Positions 56,501-64,000 of a stretch of DNA of 64,000 nt are shown here, piece by piece. The first letter of the stretch is position 1. Every line of letters starts with the position of its first letter. Source of the DNA: Amoebophrya sp. A120 (taxonomy: Eukaryota > Sar > Dinophyceae > Syndiniales > Amoebophryaceae); contig CAJINV010000010.1 in assembly GCA_905178155.1 (NCBI GenBank), positions 191,247 to 255,246 on the forward strand, given 5' to 3'. The notes under the pieces are model-generated. The model worked only from the letters and a program-made list of their open reading frames with translations, ran no database searches and was not told where the DNA came from. The translations under genes were made by a program, and so were the position numbers.

Positions 56501-59500
56501 GATCGAAATCGTCAAAGTTGAGAAGATAACTTGTAATGCATAAAATGCATGACGCGAAGTGCGTGTGTTGCAGAGCAGGCAAGTGAGGCTGATTGTAAGC
56601 CTGTTTGGGGTTAGAGCTCGGGCTGCTAAAGTAGCATGAGAACATCGGTCTTCTTTGCATAAACAGCATGACAAACTGGATTTAGGCACCACCAACATTT
56701 GTCATGCGCCACTTGCAAACTGGGTTTCAACTGGCATCCAATTTATGCATGACAAATCATTTCAACTTTTACTTTACCGATTTCGAAGATCCTGACACAT
56801 CCATAAAAAATTCCTTCGCGTTAATGGTCTCCGGGATTGCCACGTGTTCCACCTTGGGAGGCAGCGGTGGTGGCGGTGGTATCAAAATGCAAAAGTGTCT
56901 GGGTCAGGAAGATTCTGAGACCTGTCTTCATGCATACTTTGCATGACACAGGATGTCTGTAGCGCACGACCCAGCATCACAAACTTTTAGAGGTCTTCCT
57001 GATGCCTACTCCGCATGACAAACGCCCTCCCCGCGTAGCACAAACTAGACACCTCTTGCTGGTCATGCAATGCAATTTTCTTTAGAGTCCAAAGCTAGCA
57101 TCACAAGTTCCAACCTTCCAGACCCAGACATTTTTGCATTTGATAGGTGGTTCGTCTTGCTCGGAGGAAGGGGGTATCCTGTGCAAAACAAGTATCGCGC
57201 TCGTAGTAATCGCAGTTATGCATTACAAATCTTAATCTAGTTGGTTAGGTAAATCCGCATTACAAATTTAATTTGTAATGCTGAGGCAATTTGTATTGCG
57301 AGTTGTACTAGTGCGATGCTTTTGCAGTGCATAGGGGGTGAAAGCATAGGTGGCGGCGGGGGCACATCCACATCGGGTATGGAGGCTTTTGCAGGCGGGA
57401 GGTCCGGCTCCGACGGCGTTGAGGGGGGAGCGCTACTTGGGGGCTTGAACTTATGGGAGTGTCAGGATTGAAATCGACAAAGTTGAAATAAGAATAACTT
57501 GTAATGCATAAAATGCAGCCCACAAAGAAAGTGCCTGTCTTGCAGAGTAGGCAGGTGAGGCAGATTGCAAGCCTGTTGAGGGGCAGAAACTGAGCTGCTA
57601 AAGTAACATGACAAGAGGCGGCTTCCTGACCCAAACAGCATGACAGACTGGATTTCGGTTCTACCCAAATTTGTCATGCGCCACTTGCAAACTGGGTCAC
57701 AACTTTCATCCATTTTATGCATCGCAAGCTATTTCAACTTTGTCGATTTCAATCCTGACACATCCATAGGACTTCACCTTCTCTTTTTTCGGCTTCTCTT
57801 CCTTTGCGACCGAGGGTATTTTCGGCTGCTCCTTGTACTCGCCGTCCGACGAAGTTGGATCCTTGGCGGGTTCTATCCTGAGTAAAAACGTCCCCACACC
57901 AGAGTCAGGATGGGGATTTTGCAACACAAACCTAGGAGCTTTGGGAATCACGCATGACAAGTTGCGCTCCGCATTGTAGGGCAGGTTAGCAAGTGCAGCC
58001 GCATCACAGATTCATCTGCTCATCCTGTTTACAGCATCACAAATTCCAAAACACGATTAGAAATGGCACTCATGGGGATGCTCATTACAAGTCTTCGTGT
58101 CTTTGCAAATCTGCATCACAACTCTGGGGTGGGGACGTTTTTACTCAGGATAGGTTCTTCCGCTTTTTCATCCTCCTCGTCGCTCTTGCAACAGCAGCAG
58201 AGCAACAGGAGCAACAACAGCAGCAGCACCAAGGCCAACAAAGGCCAGAGCCAGCAGCGGCATCGTACAAAAAAAGTGCTTCACTGTGATGATTTTGCAA
58301 GATCTGCGTCACAAGATTGTTACAGCACATGACACAGAAAATTTGCCACGCGCGCTTCCCAAGTGAAAACACGCTTAAAAATCCTATGTCTTGCATGTGT
58401 AGCAAGACAAACAGTGTTGCGTTCCACTTCCTGCATCGCAAGTTCACGTATGAAACACTTTTTTCTTGCGATAAGGGAAAGCACTCCTCCAGGTCAAATC
58501 CGCCTTCGTCCGGAGAGACGGTTAGGAGGTCGCTCGATCCATTCGCGTATGCATTGCAAATATCATGTCTGGGTCCGGAATAAAACGTGAACTTGTGATG
58601 CGGGTTGTGGTCTTACGTTAAATGAATCTGTGTTGGTGTTGCATGACCAACAAACGCGCAGCGTTCTTTTTCCCCATGCAAAAACGCCGTTTTTCATGCG
58701 GACCACGCACTATGCGACAGAGGTGCAAGAACTTGTCATGCTTGGCTGCATCGTTCGGAAGCGTTTCAGTCATCCGCACTTCAGCATAACAACAACTTTA
58801 TTCCAGACCCTGACATATTTGCATTTGATATCGTGGCATTTTGGCTGAACGGGTCCGGCGTACTCGTTTTGTCGTTTCCGTTGATGTTGTGCGCATTCGG
58901 CTTATGCAATGCAAATTTATTATTCCCGCACACGTACAAAATGCATCACAAGTTTCGCCAACTTAGAGTGCACTAAACAGTTGCCACGCTAAGTAGGATC
59001 GAGTCATGCAACAGAACCCGCAGCGTACGTGAACTCGGTAAAAAATTGTTCATTGTGGATACGGGTCAACGGTTGTCAGGCTCGGGTCGGTCGTCGCCAG
59101 ACTTGGGTCAATCGTTGTCAGACTTGGGTGAACCGTCGTGCCGCTAGAGTCAGTCGTCGCGCCGCTAGAGTCAGTCTTCGTGAGGTTCGGGTCAGTCGTT
59201 TGCGGCGGAATCGTGCTGGAGCTGGACGACTGGTTCGGGTCTACCCAAATAATGCCCCCATCAGCGTTGCCGTTGTAGATGGTCTGACAATATGCCTTCC
59301 CTAGACCGTCGCACGCACGGGGCACGCACACGTTGGAATACACGTGCTCCTTTCCCCCGTCTTGGTCCCCCGGCTCCACATCCTGGGCGGCGGGCGACCG
59401 GCCCTTGTGCTTGCGACTTTTCGGCTATGCAGTACTACAAATTTCCCGTACATGTATAAACATGCATCACAAATTTCACCAATTTGGGGCGTAACACTTG

Positions 59501-61572
59501 TCATGCTAAACTAGCAGGATCGAAGCCAAGTATTTGTCATGCAGAGACTGCATTTGTACGTGTACGGGAATTTTTTTACTGTGGATATCGGCCGGCAGGT
59601 CGCGGGAGCCCAGTCGTACTCCGAGCCTGTCTATCAAATGGAAATATGTCGCGGTCTGGAGATGAAATTTGTGACGCTAAAGTATGGATATGTCTGGCTA
59701 TGCTATCTCCAGTGCAGCCAAGCATGACAAATTTCCAACTTGACGCCGTCTCATGCGTAGCACGCATGACAACTACCTGCCAAGTTTTTGTTTTATTTGC
59801 ATGACGAAAAATAAAGTGGCGCCATTGCTGGTAGTGCAACTGCAATACCAATACAAATTTTTCAGGAATGCAAAAACATCATGCGAACACAAGTTCCAGT
59901 TTTCTAGACCCAGACACTTTTTGCAATGCGTACTGTATAGGTGTAAACCACACAGGGGTCGACGCCTGGGACTGCCTTCGCTATCCTGTACAAAAGTATC
60001 GCACTCGTACTTTAATTGCAAATACGTATGACAAATCTTCTGCCCAAGGTAAAACAGCACTACAAATTGCATTTTCATTTGTCATGCTGAGCAAATCTGT
60101 CATGCGAATCATACTAGTACGACACTTTTGCAGTGCATATTCGCAAACCAGTCGCAAATCATCTTGCAGATCCACCCGAACTCTCTCACCAGCTTGTTCG
60201 CGTAGTACTTCGTCGAACCGCCACTGGGCGGTGTCACGGTGGTCGCCGTATCAAGGTGCTCCATAAACACACTGAATCTGAGGCCGTTGTTACCGTCTGT
60301 CTGCTTCCCCCGGTAGTAGTTGATGATGTCCTGCTTCAGCTGCTGTGTCTCTTGCGATACGGAACCCGGATTGGTTTCCTTGTGCGTCGGATAGGCGTTG
60401 AGCAGGGGCGTGCGCATCTTTTCTTCGATGTATTTCAAGGCGTTCGCGCAGGTCTGACTGCTGGTTGTGATCATCACTTTGTCCATGACTTTGTCCTCCC
60501 CCCCCATGCCCGTCACGTCGTAATTCCCCGGGTGGATTTGCATTATTTCCCGCCAGGTGGGCAGCAACGTAGTGGTGGTGCCGGTGTTGAACCCTGCGGA
60601 GGTGACCACTTCCAATTTGATGTTGCACAGATCCCCGAAGAGGTAGTCCACCCGGTCAATGGCCTGCCAATCCTGACACTCTTGGGTGTTGGGATCATAC
60701 AAAGGATCACTCGGATCGCGCGGGTTGTTGGGGAATTTAGGGTTCGTTTGCCAATCGAAATTGTGAGGGTCCTCCTCGGTGAAGATATTGTCAATGTCGG
60801 TAGCATCGTCGGGATTCGTGTTCGACCCGTCGTCAATCACACTATCGTAGATACAGAGCTCCTCCCCCTGCCCTACAATGCCGGTTGCGGTTTGCTGGTC
60901 TACTGGCAAGATTTTCGCTTGTAGCTTTTCGGGCAGATTTATGCAAGAAAAAAACTGTGTAAGTGTACCTTTCTTCGGCTGACTGCATCACAAATTTGCT
61001 CTACATGACAGAGAAAACCTGTCATGCGCGGCTTGTAAGGGAAAGCATCACACATGAAAAGAGGACTTTAACTTTATGCCACACGATGTGTGGCATGACA
61101 GGCACAGGTGTAACTCTATTGCATGTTCTGCACTAGTACAGAGTTACACCTACACAGTTTTTTTCTTGCATAAAATTTTGGATGTGGCCGCCGGTAACGT
61201 CCGTGTGGTCGATGCACGACCTCTCGACGCAGAAGGCGGACGCGATGCCCTCGGTCACCCACCCCGTGCTGCCTTGCGTGTTCACCGCTTTCGGCCGGCA
61301 CAGTTCGAAAGCGAAGTTTTCCCGCTGCTCTCCCGCGTGCTTCTTGCGCGACACAGAAAAGCCGACGCACTCTGGAATGGAATCGCAGATGGCGCGGCAC
61401 AATATGCATTGCAAAACTCTCGTCGTAGGAACTGCGTCGCAAGTTTTTTCGGAAGGAAAAGTCAAATTATTTCTTGTCACGCTCTTCAATTCTTCATCGC
61501 GCACTGTAGTACTTTTCATCGGATTTTTACCACTTCTACGAGTTCGGGCACGATACTTTTGCAATGTCGATA
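53522..61572 (-). CDS. Cysteine-rich type I membrane protein with about 21 introners (5' end not found)
   Basis: From 61402 down to TGA at 53522-53524 I place 21 exons of 29 to 800 bp, about 930 residues, each split from the next by an introner. The product starts in a W-M-C-R-A-I-C-D module. Then come C-Q-D-W, Y-L-F-G-D-L-C, F-G-W-I-C-K-M-I-C-D (60150-60183), P-C-V-V-Y-T-Y-T, C-R-P-K and Y-S-N-V-C, the same order as in the gene at 37590-44201. A Thr/Ser/Pro stalk (59062-59190), a leucine-rich membrane helix with C-C-C-C (about 58170-58260), an acidic/lysine segment, a proline-rich stretch and a long cytosolic tail ending KSTASNK follow. It is probably a surface protein. The 5' part disappears into the GC-rich array upstream. 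Confidence 0.72.
53679..53871. mobile_element. Introner element, family D, inverted (193 bp)
   Basis: It starts TATCCACAGTAAATTC and ends AATAAATTTGCATTGCATA. Flanks TCCCC and TCCCG. Confidence 0.85.
53919..54176. mobile_element. Introner element, family C (258 bp)
   Basis: It starts TATGCATTGCAAATGTGTCA and ends GGCACATTTGCACTTGATA, flanked by the perfect 5-bp repeat TCGTT. Confidence 0.9.
54277..54581. mobile_element. Introner element, family B, diverged (305 bp)
   Basis: It starts TATGAAAGCCTCAGGTTGGA and ends TTCTGAGGGTGTCATA. Flanks TGCCC and TGCCT. Both TIRs changed together relative to other family B copies. Confidence 0.85.
54681..54942. mobile_element. Introner element, family C (262 bp)
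   Basis: It starts TATCAAATGCAAATATGTCT and ends AGACATATTTGCATTTGATA, flanked by the perfect 5-bp repeat CCGAG. Confidence 0.9.
55131..55392. mobile_element. Introner element, family C (262 bp)
   Basis: It starts TATCAAATGTAAAAATGTCT and ends AGACATTTTTACATTTGATA, flanked by the perfect 5-bp repeat GCATG. The TIRs pair perfectly over this length. Confidence 0.92.
55429..55742. mobile_element. Introner element, family B (314 bp)
   Basis: It starts TATGGGAGTGTCAGGATTGA and ends TCAATCCTGACGCTTCCATA, flanked by the perfect 5-bp repeat GTTGC. Only 36 bp of exon separate it from the previous element. Confidence 0.92.
55810..56093. mobile_element. Introner element, family C (284 bp)
   Basis: It starts TATGCATTGCAAATATGTCT and ends CATATTTGCAGTTTATA, flanked by the perfect 5-bp repeat CCAGG. 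Confidence 0.9.
56149..56411. mobile_element. Introner element, family C (263 bp)
   Basis: It starts TATCAACTGTAAAAATGTCT and ends GACACTTTTGCAATCCATA. Flanks GTCAG and GTTAG. Confidence 0.9.
56483..56805. mobile_element. Introner element, family B (323 bp)
   Basis: It starts TATGGGAGAGAGTGTCAGGA and ends GATCCTGACACATCCATA, flanked by AAAAA on both sides. Confidence 0.9.
56880..57145. mobile_element. Introner element, family C (266 bp)
   Basis: It starts TATCAAAATGCAAAAGTGTC and ends AGACATTTTTGCATTTGATA, flanked by the perfect 5-bp repeat GGTGG. Confidence 0.9.
57175..57333. mobile_element. Introner element, family A (159 bp)
   Basis: It starts TATCCTGTGCAAAACAAGTA and ends CGATGCTTTTGCAGTGCATA, flanked by GGGGG on both sides. 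The exon between it and the element to its left is only 29 bp. Confidence 0.9.
57452..57768. mobile_element. Introner element, family B (317 bp)
   Basis: It starts TATGGGAGTGTCAGGATTGA and ends TCAATCCTGACACATCCATA. Flanks GAACT and GGACT. Confidence 0.9.
57874..58152. mobile_element. Introner element, family E (279 bp)
   Basis: It starts TATCCTGAGTAAAAACGTCC and ends GGACGTTTTTACTCAGGATA, flanked by the perfect 5-bp repeat GGTTC. Excision joins EKAEEP to AKDPTSSDG in frame, just inside the membrane helix. Confidence 0.92.
58266..58468. mobile_element. Introner-like element, singleton type H (203 bp)
   Basis: AAAAAAAGTGCTTCACTGTG at the left is answered by TATGAAACACTTTTTTCT at the right. 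No clean flanking repeat; boundaries were chosen so that the frame runs into the membrane helix. Confidence 0.7.
58548..58830. mobile_element. Introner element, family C (283 bp)
   Basis: It starts TATGCATTGCAAATATCATG and ends CTGACATATTTGCATTTGATA. Flanks TCGCG and TCGTG. Confidence 0.88.
58903..59061. mobile_element. Introner element, family D (159 bp)
   Basis: It starts TATGCAATGCAAATTTATTA and ends AAAATTGTTCATTGTGGATA. Flanks CGGCT and CGGGT. Confidence 0.88.
59062..59190 (-). repeat. Degenerate 27-bp coding repeat (Thr/Ser/Pro stalk)
   Basis: Units around GTCAGACTTGGGTCAATCGT repeat at roughly 27 bp, encoding T-T-I-D-P-S-L-A-T-like units next to the cysteine module. This looks like a glycosylated stalk. 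Confidence 0.75.
59426..59587. mobile_element. Introner element, family D (162 bp)
   Basis: It starts TATGCAGTACTACAAATTTC and ends GAATTTTTTTACTGTGGATA, flanked by the perfect 5-bp repeat TCGGC. Excision restores a C-R-P-K motif shared with the sister modules. Confidence 0.9.
59632..59932. mobile_element. Introner element, family C, diverged (301 bp)
   Basis: It starts TATCAAATGGAAATATGTCG and ends AGACACTTTTTGCAATGCGTA. Flanks CTGTC and CTGTA. Excision joins YTYT to GSEYDWAPAT. Confidence 0.88.
59982..60139. mobile_element. Introner element, family A (158 bp)
   Basis: It starts TATCCTGTACAAAAGTATCG and ends CGACACTTTTGCAGTGCATA, flanked by the perfect 5-bp repeat TTCGC. It lies just after the CKMICD motif. 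Confidence 0.92.
60940..61172. mobile_element. Introner element, singleton type F (233 bp)
   Basis: It starts TATGCAAGAAAAAAACTGTG; the end CACAGTTTTTTTCTTGCATA is its exact inverse. Flanks AGATT and AAATT. A second inverted pair (GGTGTAACTCT/AGAGTTACACC) lies near the right end. Confidence 0.88.
61403..61572. mobile_element. Introner element, family A-like (170 bp)
   Basis: It starts TATGCATTGCAAAACTCTCG and ends GATACTTTTGCAATGTCGATA. Flanks CACAA and CACAT. Excision creates W-M-C-R-A-I-C-D, matching the sister modules W-M/V/I-C-K-M-I-C-D. Confidence 0.85.
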
Positions 61573-61589
61573 CACATCCAGGCGAACTG

Positions 61590-61945
61590 ACACGATGGTG
61601 GGGGCCCCCTGCGGGTCGATAGCGATACGCAGCCAGTCGATACACATCCAGTGGTGGGGGCCCCCTGCGGGCAGGAGAGGAAGGCGGGGAGTTCCCCTGC
61701 GGCAACACACGTGCGGAGAAGAGGAAAGCGGGGGGCCCCCTTGATGCAGCAAAGGCGGAAGGGCGGGGGCCCCCTGCGGGCGGGAGGGATTTACCGAGGA
61801 GAAGGACGGGGGCCCCCTGCGACCCCAGGCGGGCGGCCCGGGAGAAGAGCGGGGGCCCCCTGCGACCCCAGGCGGGCGGCCCGGGAGAGGAGCGGGGGCC
61901 CCCTGCGGAGGCGGGAGGCGGACAGGCGGGGGCCCCCTGCGGACG
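61590..61945. repeat. Array of about nine GGGGGCCCCCTGCGG units
   Basis: The 10-bp palindrome GGGGGCCCCC followed by TGCGG recurs near 61600, 61655, 61763, 61808, 61851, 61894 and 61927, with two degenerate units at about 61688 and 61730. Spacing is 33 to 65 bp; two neighbouring units repeat exactly at 43 bp. It sits where the 5' part of the cysteine-rich gene should be. Confidence 0.88.
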
Positions 61946-61950
61946 GGATT

Positions 61951-62060
61951 CATGCTCCTTGAGCAGCTTTATCCCAGACCCTAAATAGGCTCACAATCTG
62001 CCTCACTTGCCATCCCGGCAAAGCAGGCACTTCATGCCTTGCATTTTATGCATTACAAAC
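61951..62060. mobile_element. Orphan fragment of a family B introner
   Basis: The words CCAGACCCTAAATAGGCTCA, CACTTGCCATCCCGGCAA, GGCACTTCATGCCTTGC and ATTTTATGCATTACAAA match the right-hand interior of family B elements (compare 7830-7910). Both TIRs are missing. Confidence 0.8.
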
Positions 62061-62192
62061 AAGGTCCGAGCACGGGGACAGAGTCCCCGTGCGGCGACCT
62101 TCCCACCCTTGGAAGGATGGGCCACACGAACATAGACAGCACGCCAGAACTTTTGCAGCTTTCCTGCACGCCGAAAGCACGAGGCCGGGCAT
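62061..62192. other. Short unique stretch with a perfect hairpin
   Basis: GCACGGGGAC (62070-62079), loop AGA, GTCCCCGTGC (62083-62092). No terminator role can be claimed; the rest holds nothing I recognise. Confidence 0.6.
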
Positions 62193-63835
62193 GTTTCTCC
62201 GACACAGGGTTTCCAAGGTCTGTTAGTAGTCCAGCAAGGTGAGCGAGATGGATGAGTCTTTCTGGTTTGTTTCTCCGGGACAGGTTTTCCAAGGTCTGGC
62301 AGTAGTCCAGCAAGTTGGGCGAGAGGGGTGCGGCCATCTGGTCTGTTTCTCACTCCGACACAGGTTGGCCAAGGTCTGTTAGTAGTCCAGCAAGTTGAGC
62401 AAGATGGATCAGGCTCTCTGGTCTGTTTCTCCGACACAGGTTTTCCAAGGTCTGTTAGTAGTTAGGCCACCAATTTGAGTGAGATGGATGAGTCTTTCTG
62501 GTTTGTTTCTCCGATAGAGGTTTTCCTAGGTCTTCTAGTAGTCCAGCAAGTTGGGCGAGATGGATGAGTCTGCCTGGTCTGTTTCTCCGACGCAGGTTTT
62601 CCGCGGTCTGTTAGTAGTCCAGCAAGGTGAGCGAGATGGATGAGTCTTTCTGGTTTGTTTCTCCGGGACAGGTTTTCCAAGGTCTGTTAGTAGTCCAGCA
62701 AGTTGGGCGAGAGGGGTGCGGCCATCTGGTCTGTTTCTCACTCCGACACAGATTTGCCAAGGTCTGTTAGTAGTCCAGCAAGTTGAGCAAGATGGATCAG
62801 GCTCCCTGGTCTGTTTCTCCGACACAGGTTGCCCAAGGTCTGTTAGTAGTTAGGCAATCAATTTGAGTGAGATGGATGAGTCTTTCTGGTTTGTTTCTCC
62901 GACAAAGGTTTTCCAAGGTCTGTGAGTAGTCCAGCAAGTTGGGCGAGATGGATGAGTCTGCCTGATCTGTTTCTCCGGCACAGGTTTTCCAAGCTCTGTA
63001 AGTAGTCCAGCAAGTTGAGCGAGGTGGTTGAATCTTTCTGGTTTGTTTCTCCGGGCCAGGTTTATTTTCCCAGGTCTGTCAGTAGTCCAGCAAGTTGGGC
63101 GAGGAGGGTGCGGCCGTCTGGTCTGTTTCTCACTCCGACACAGGTTTTCCCCGGTCTGGTAGTAGTCCAGCAAGTTGAGCGGCTGGATGAGTCTGCTTGG
63201 TCTGTTTCTCCGCCGCAGGTTTCTTTGTCAAGGTCTGTTAGTAGTCCAGCAAGTTGAGCGAGATGGATGAGTCTTCCAAGGTCTGGGAGTAGCTAGCCCA
63301 GCAAGTTGAGTGAGATGGGTGGGTCTTTCTGGTTTGTTTCTCCGAGACAGGTTCTCCATGGTCTGCTAGTAGTCCAGCAAGTTGAGCGAGCTGGGTGAGT
63401 CTGCTCGGTCTATTTCTCCAGCACCGGCCTCCCTTCCGAGGTCTGTTAGTAGTCCAGCAAGTTGGGCGAGCTGGATGAGTCTGGCTGGTCTGTTTCTCCG
63501 GCGCAGGTTTATTTTCCAAGGTCTGCTAGTAGCTAGCCCACCAAGTTGAGTGAGATGGATGAGTCTTGCTGGTTTGTTTCCCCGAGACAGGTTTGCCCGA
63601 GGTCTGTTAGTAGTCCAGCAAGTTCTGCGAGATGGATGAGTCTGCCCGGTCTGTTTCTCCGGCGCAGGTTTTCCGGGGTCTTTTAGTAGTCCAGCAAGCT
63701 GAGGGAGATGGCTGAGTCCGCCCGGTCTATTTCTCCGACACAGGCTGCCCAAGGTCTTTGAGTAGTCCAGCAAGCTGAGCGAGATGGATGAGTCTGTCTG
63801 GTCTGTTTCTCCGGCCCAGGTTTCCCACGGTGAGC
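62193..63835. repeat. 77-bp minisatellite, about 21 units, with 388-bp higher-order period
   Basis: Each unit carries TTTCTCCGACACAGGTTTTC, AAGGTCTGTTAGTAGTCCAG, CAAGTTGAGCGAGATGGATG and AGTCTTTCTGG with variants. Unit starts step by 76-80 bp. Distinct variants recur every five units: the CACTCCGACACAG form at about 62351, 62739 and 63131, and AGCAAGGTGAGC or its counterpart at 62233, 62621 and 63009. The minus strand is open over long stretches, but a 77-bp step rotates the frame, so I do not call it coding. Confidence 0.92.
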
Positions 63836-64000
63836 GAGTCTGCTAATTGTGCAGCAAGCTGAGTGAGCTTGTTGGGTGAGTGTGTCAACGGGATCGGGCC
63901 CCAATGGGCCCGGAAATAAAAAAATCACGAATCCCAAAAGAAAAACGAAAAAAAAAATTTTTGCACTGCCGCCCTATTGTGCCAAACCACTCCGCCGGGG
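63836..64000. other. Window end, no feature seen
   Basis: Partial decay of the minisatellite, then GGGCCCCAATGGGCCC and an A-rich run. Nothing further is supported. Confidence 0.6.

Noticed and set aside
59484-59804. Plus-strand open frames of 60-260 codons opposite the receptor and PPR genes (for example 60133-60924, 47967-48350)
   Set aside because: Antisense shadows of exons with clear minus-strand motifs.
62003-63773. Minus-strand protein with repeated TCWTTNRP and KQTRQTHPSR units
   Set aside because: The 77-bp repeat is not a multiple of three, so the apparent repeat protein rotates frames; this is satellite DNA read through.
62193-63835. CRISPR array
   Set aside because: The units are contiguous and all similar; no unique spacers between short repeats, and the genome is eukaryotic.
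1-64000. tRNA or rRNA genes
   Set aside because: I saw no cloverleaf-like boxes or conserved rRNA stretches by eye; a tRNAscan-SE or Infernal run would settle it.

Overview
This is eukaryotic nuclear DNA, most probably from a dinoflagellate-lineage alveolate; a Syndiniales/Amoebophrya-like organism is my best guess, at moderate confidence. Three things point there. All eight host genes I could build lie on the minus strand, head to tail. They are crowded with introner-like elements, which are short terminal-inverted-repeat (TIR) elements sitting in coding sequence as introns. Their inferred splice boundaries are not GT-AG. Standard stop codons are used. A decayed Ty1/copia retrotransposon on the plus strand opens the window.

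Layout: 1-2659 copia pol with frameshifts, followed by its 3' LTR; 3927-5029 multi-pass membrane protein; 7120-9132 PSMD5-like proteasome chaperone; 11585-12158 the 3' end of an aspartate carbamoyltransferase (ATCase) gene, cut by a 100-N gap. After the gap, 12259-21876 repeats 2474-12091 without a difference that I could find (constant offset 9785). It then runs on into the complete ATCase gene (21370-23598). This looks like two overlapping contigs placed side by side rather than a true duplication. Then come a secreted/anchored protein of unknown function (26246-28476), a single-pass membrane protein with a lysine-rich tail (30786-36271), a 1703-residue cysteine-rich type I membrane protein (37590-44201), a pentatricopeptide-repeat (PPR) protein (47763-51028), and a second large cysteine-rich membrane protein (53522 to about 61572, 5' end not found). 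The right end is repeats: a GGGGGCCCCC-bearing array, an orphan introner fragment, and a 77-bp minisatellite with a 388-bp higher-order period. GC-rich islands of 1-1.5 kb fill four of the intergenic spaces.

The main finding is the introner system. I place 45 non-redundant elements in at least five multi-copy families (A, about 150 bp; B, about 310 bp; C, about 260-290 bp; D, about 150-195 bp; E, about 280-290 bp) plus several singletons. Nearly all start TAT and end ATA, carry TIRs and are flanked by a 5-bp direct repeat. Removing each element plus 5 nt restores the frame: the exon sums come to 834, 1545, 1386, 1380, 2421 and 5112 nt, all multiples of three. One element is a 2027-bp GC-rich version with an 8-bp flanking repeat and a long central hairpin.

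Functionally, the ATCase appears to be a catalytic chain fused to a PyrI-like zinc domain. The two largest genes share a repeated W-x-C-K-M-I-C-D module that resembles PAN/apple domains. Together with their lysine-rich neighbour they form a cluster of surface-type proteins.
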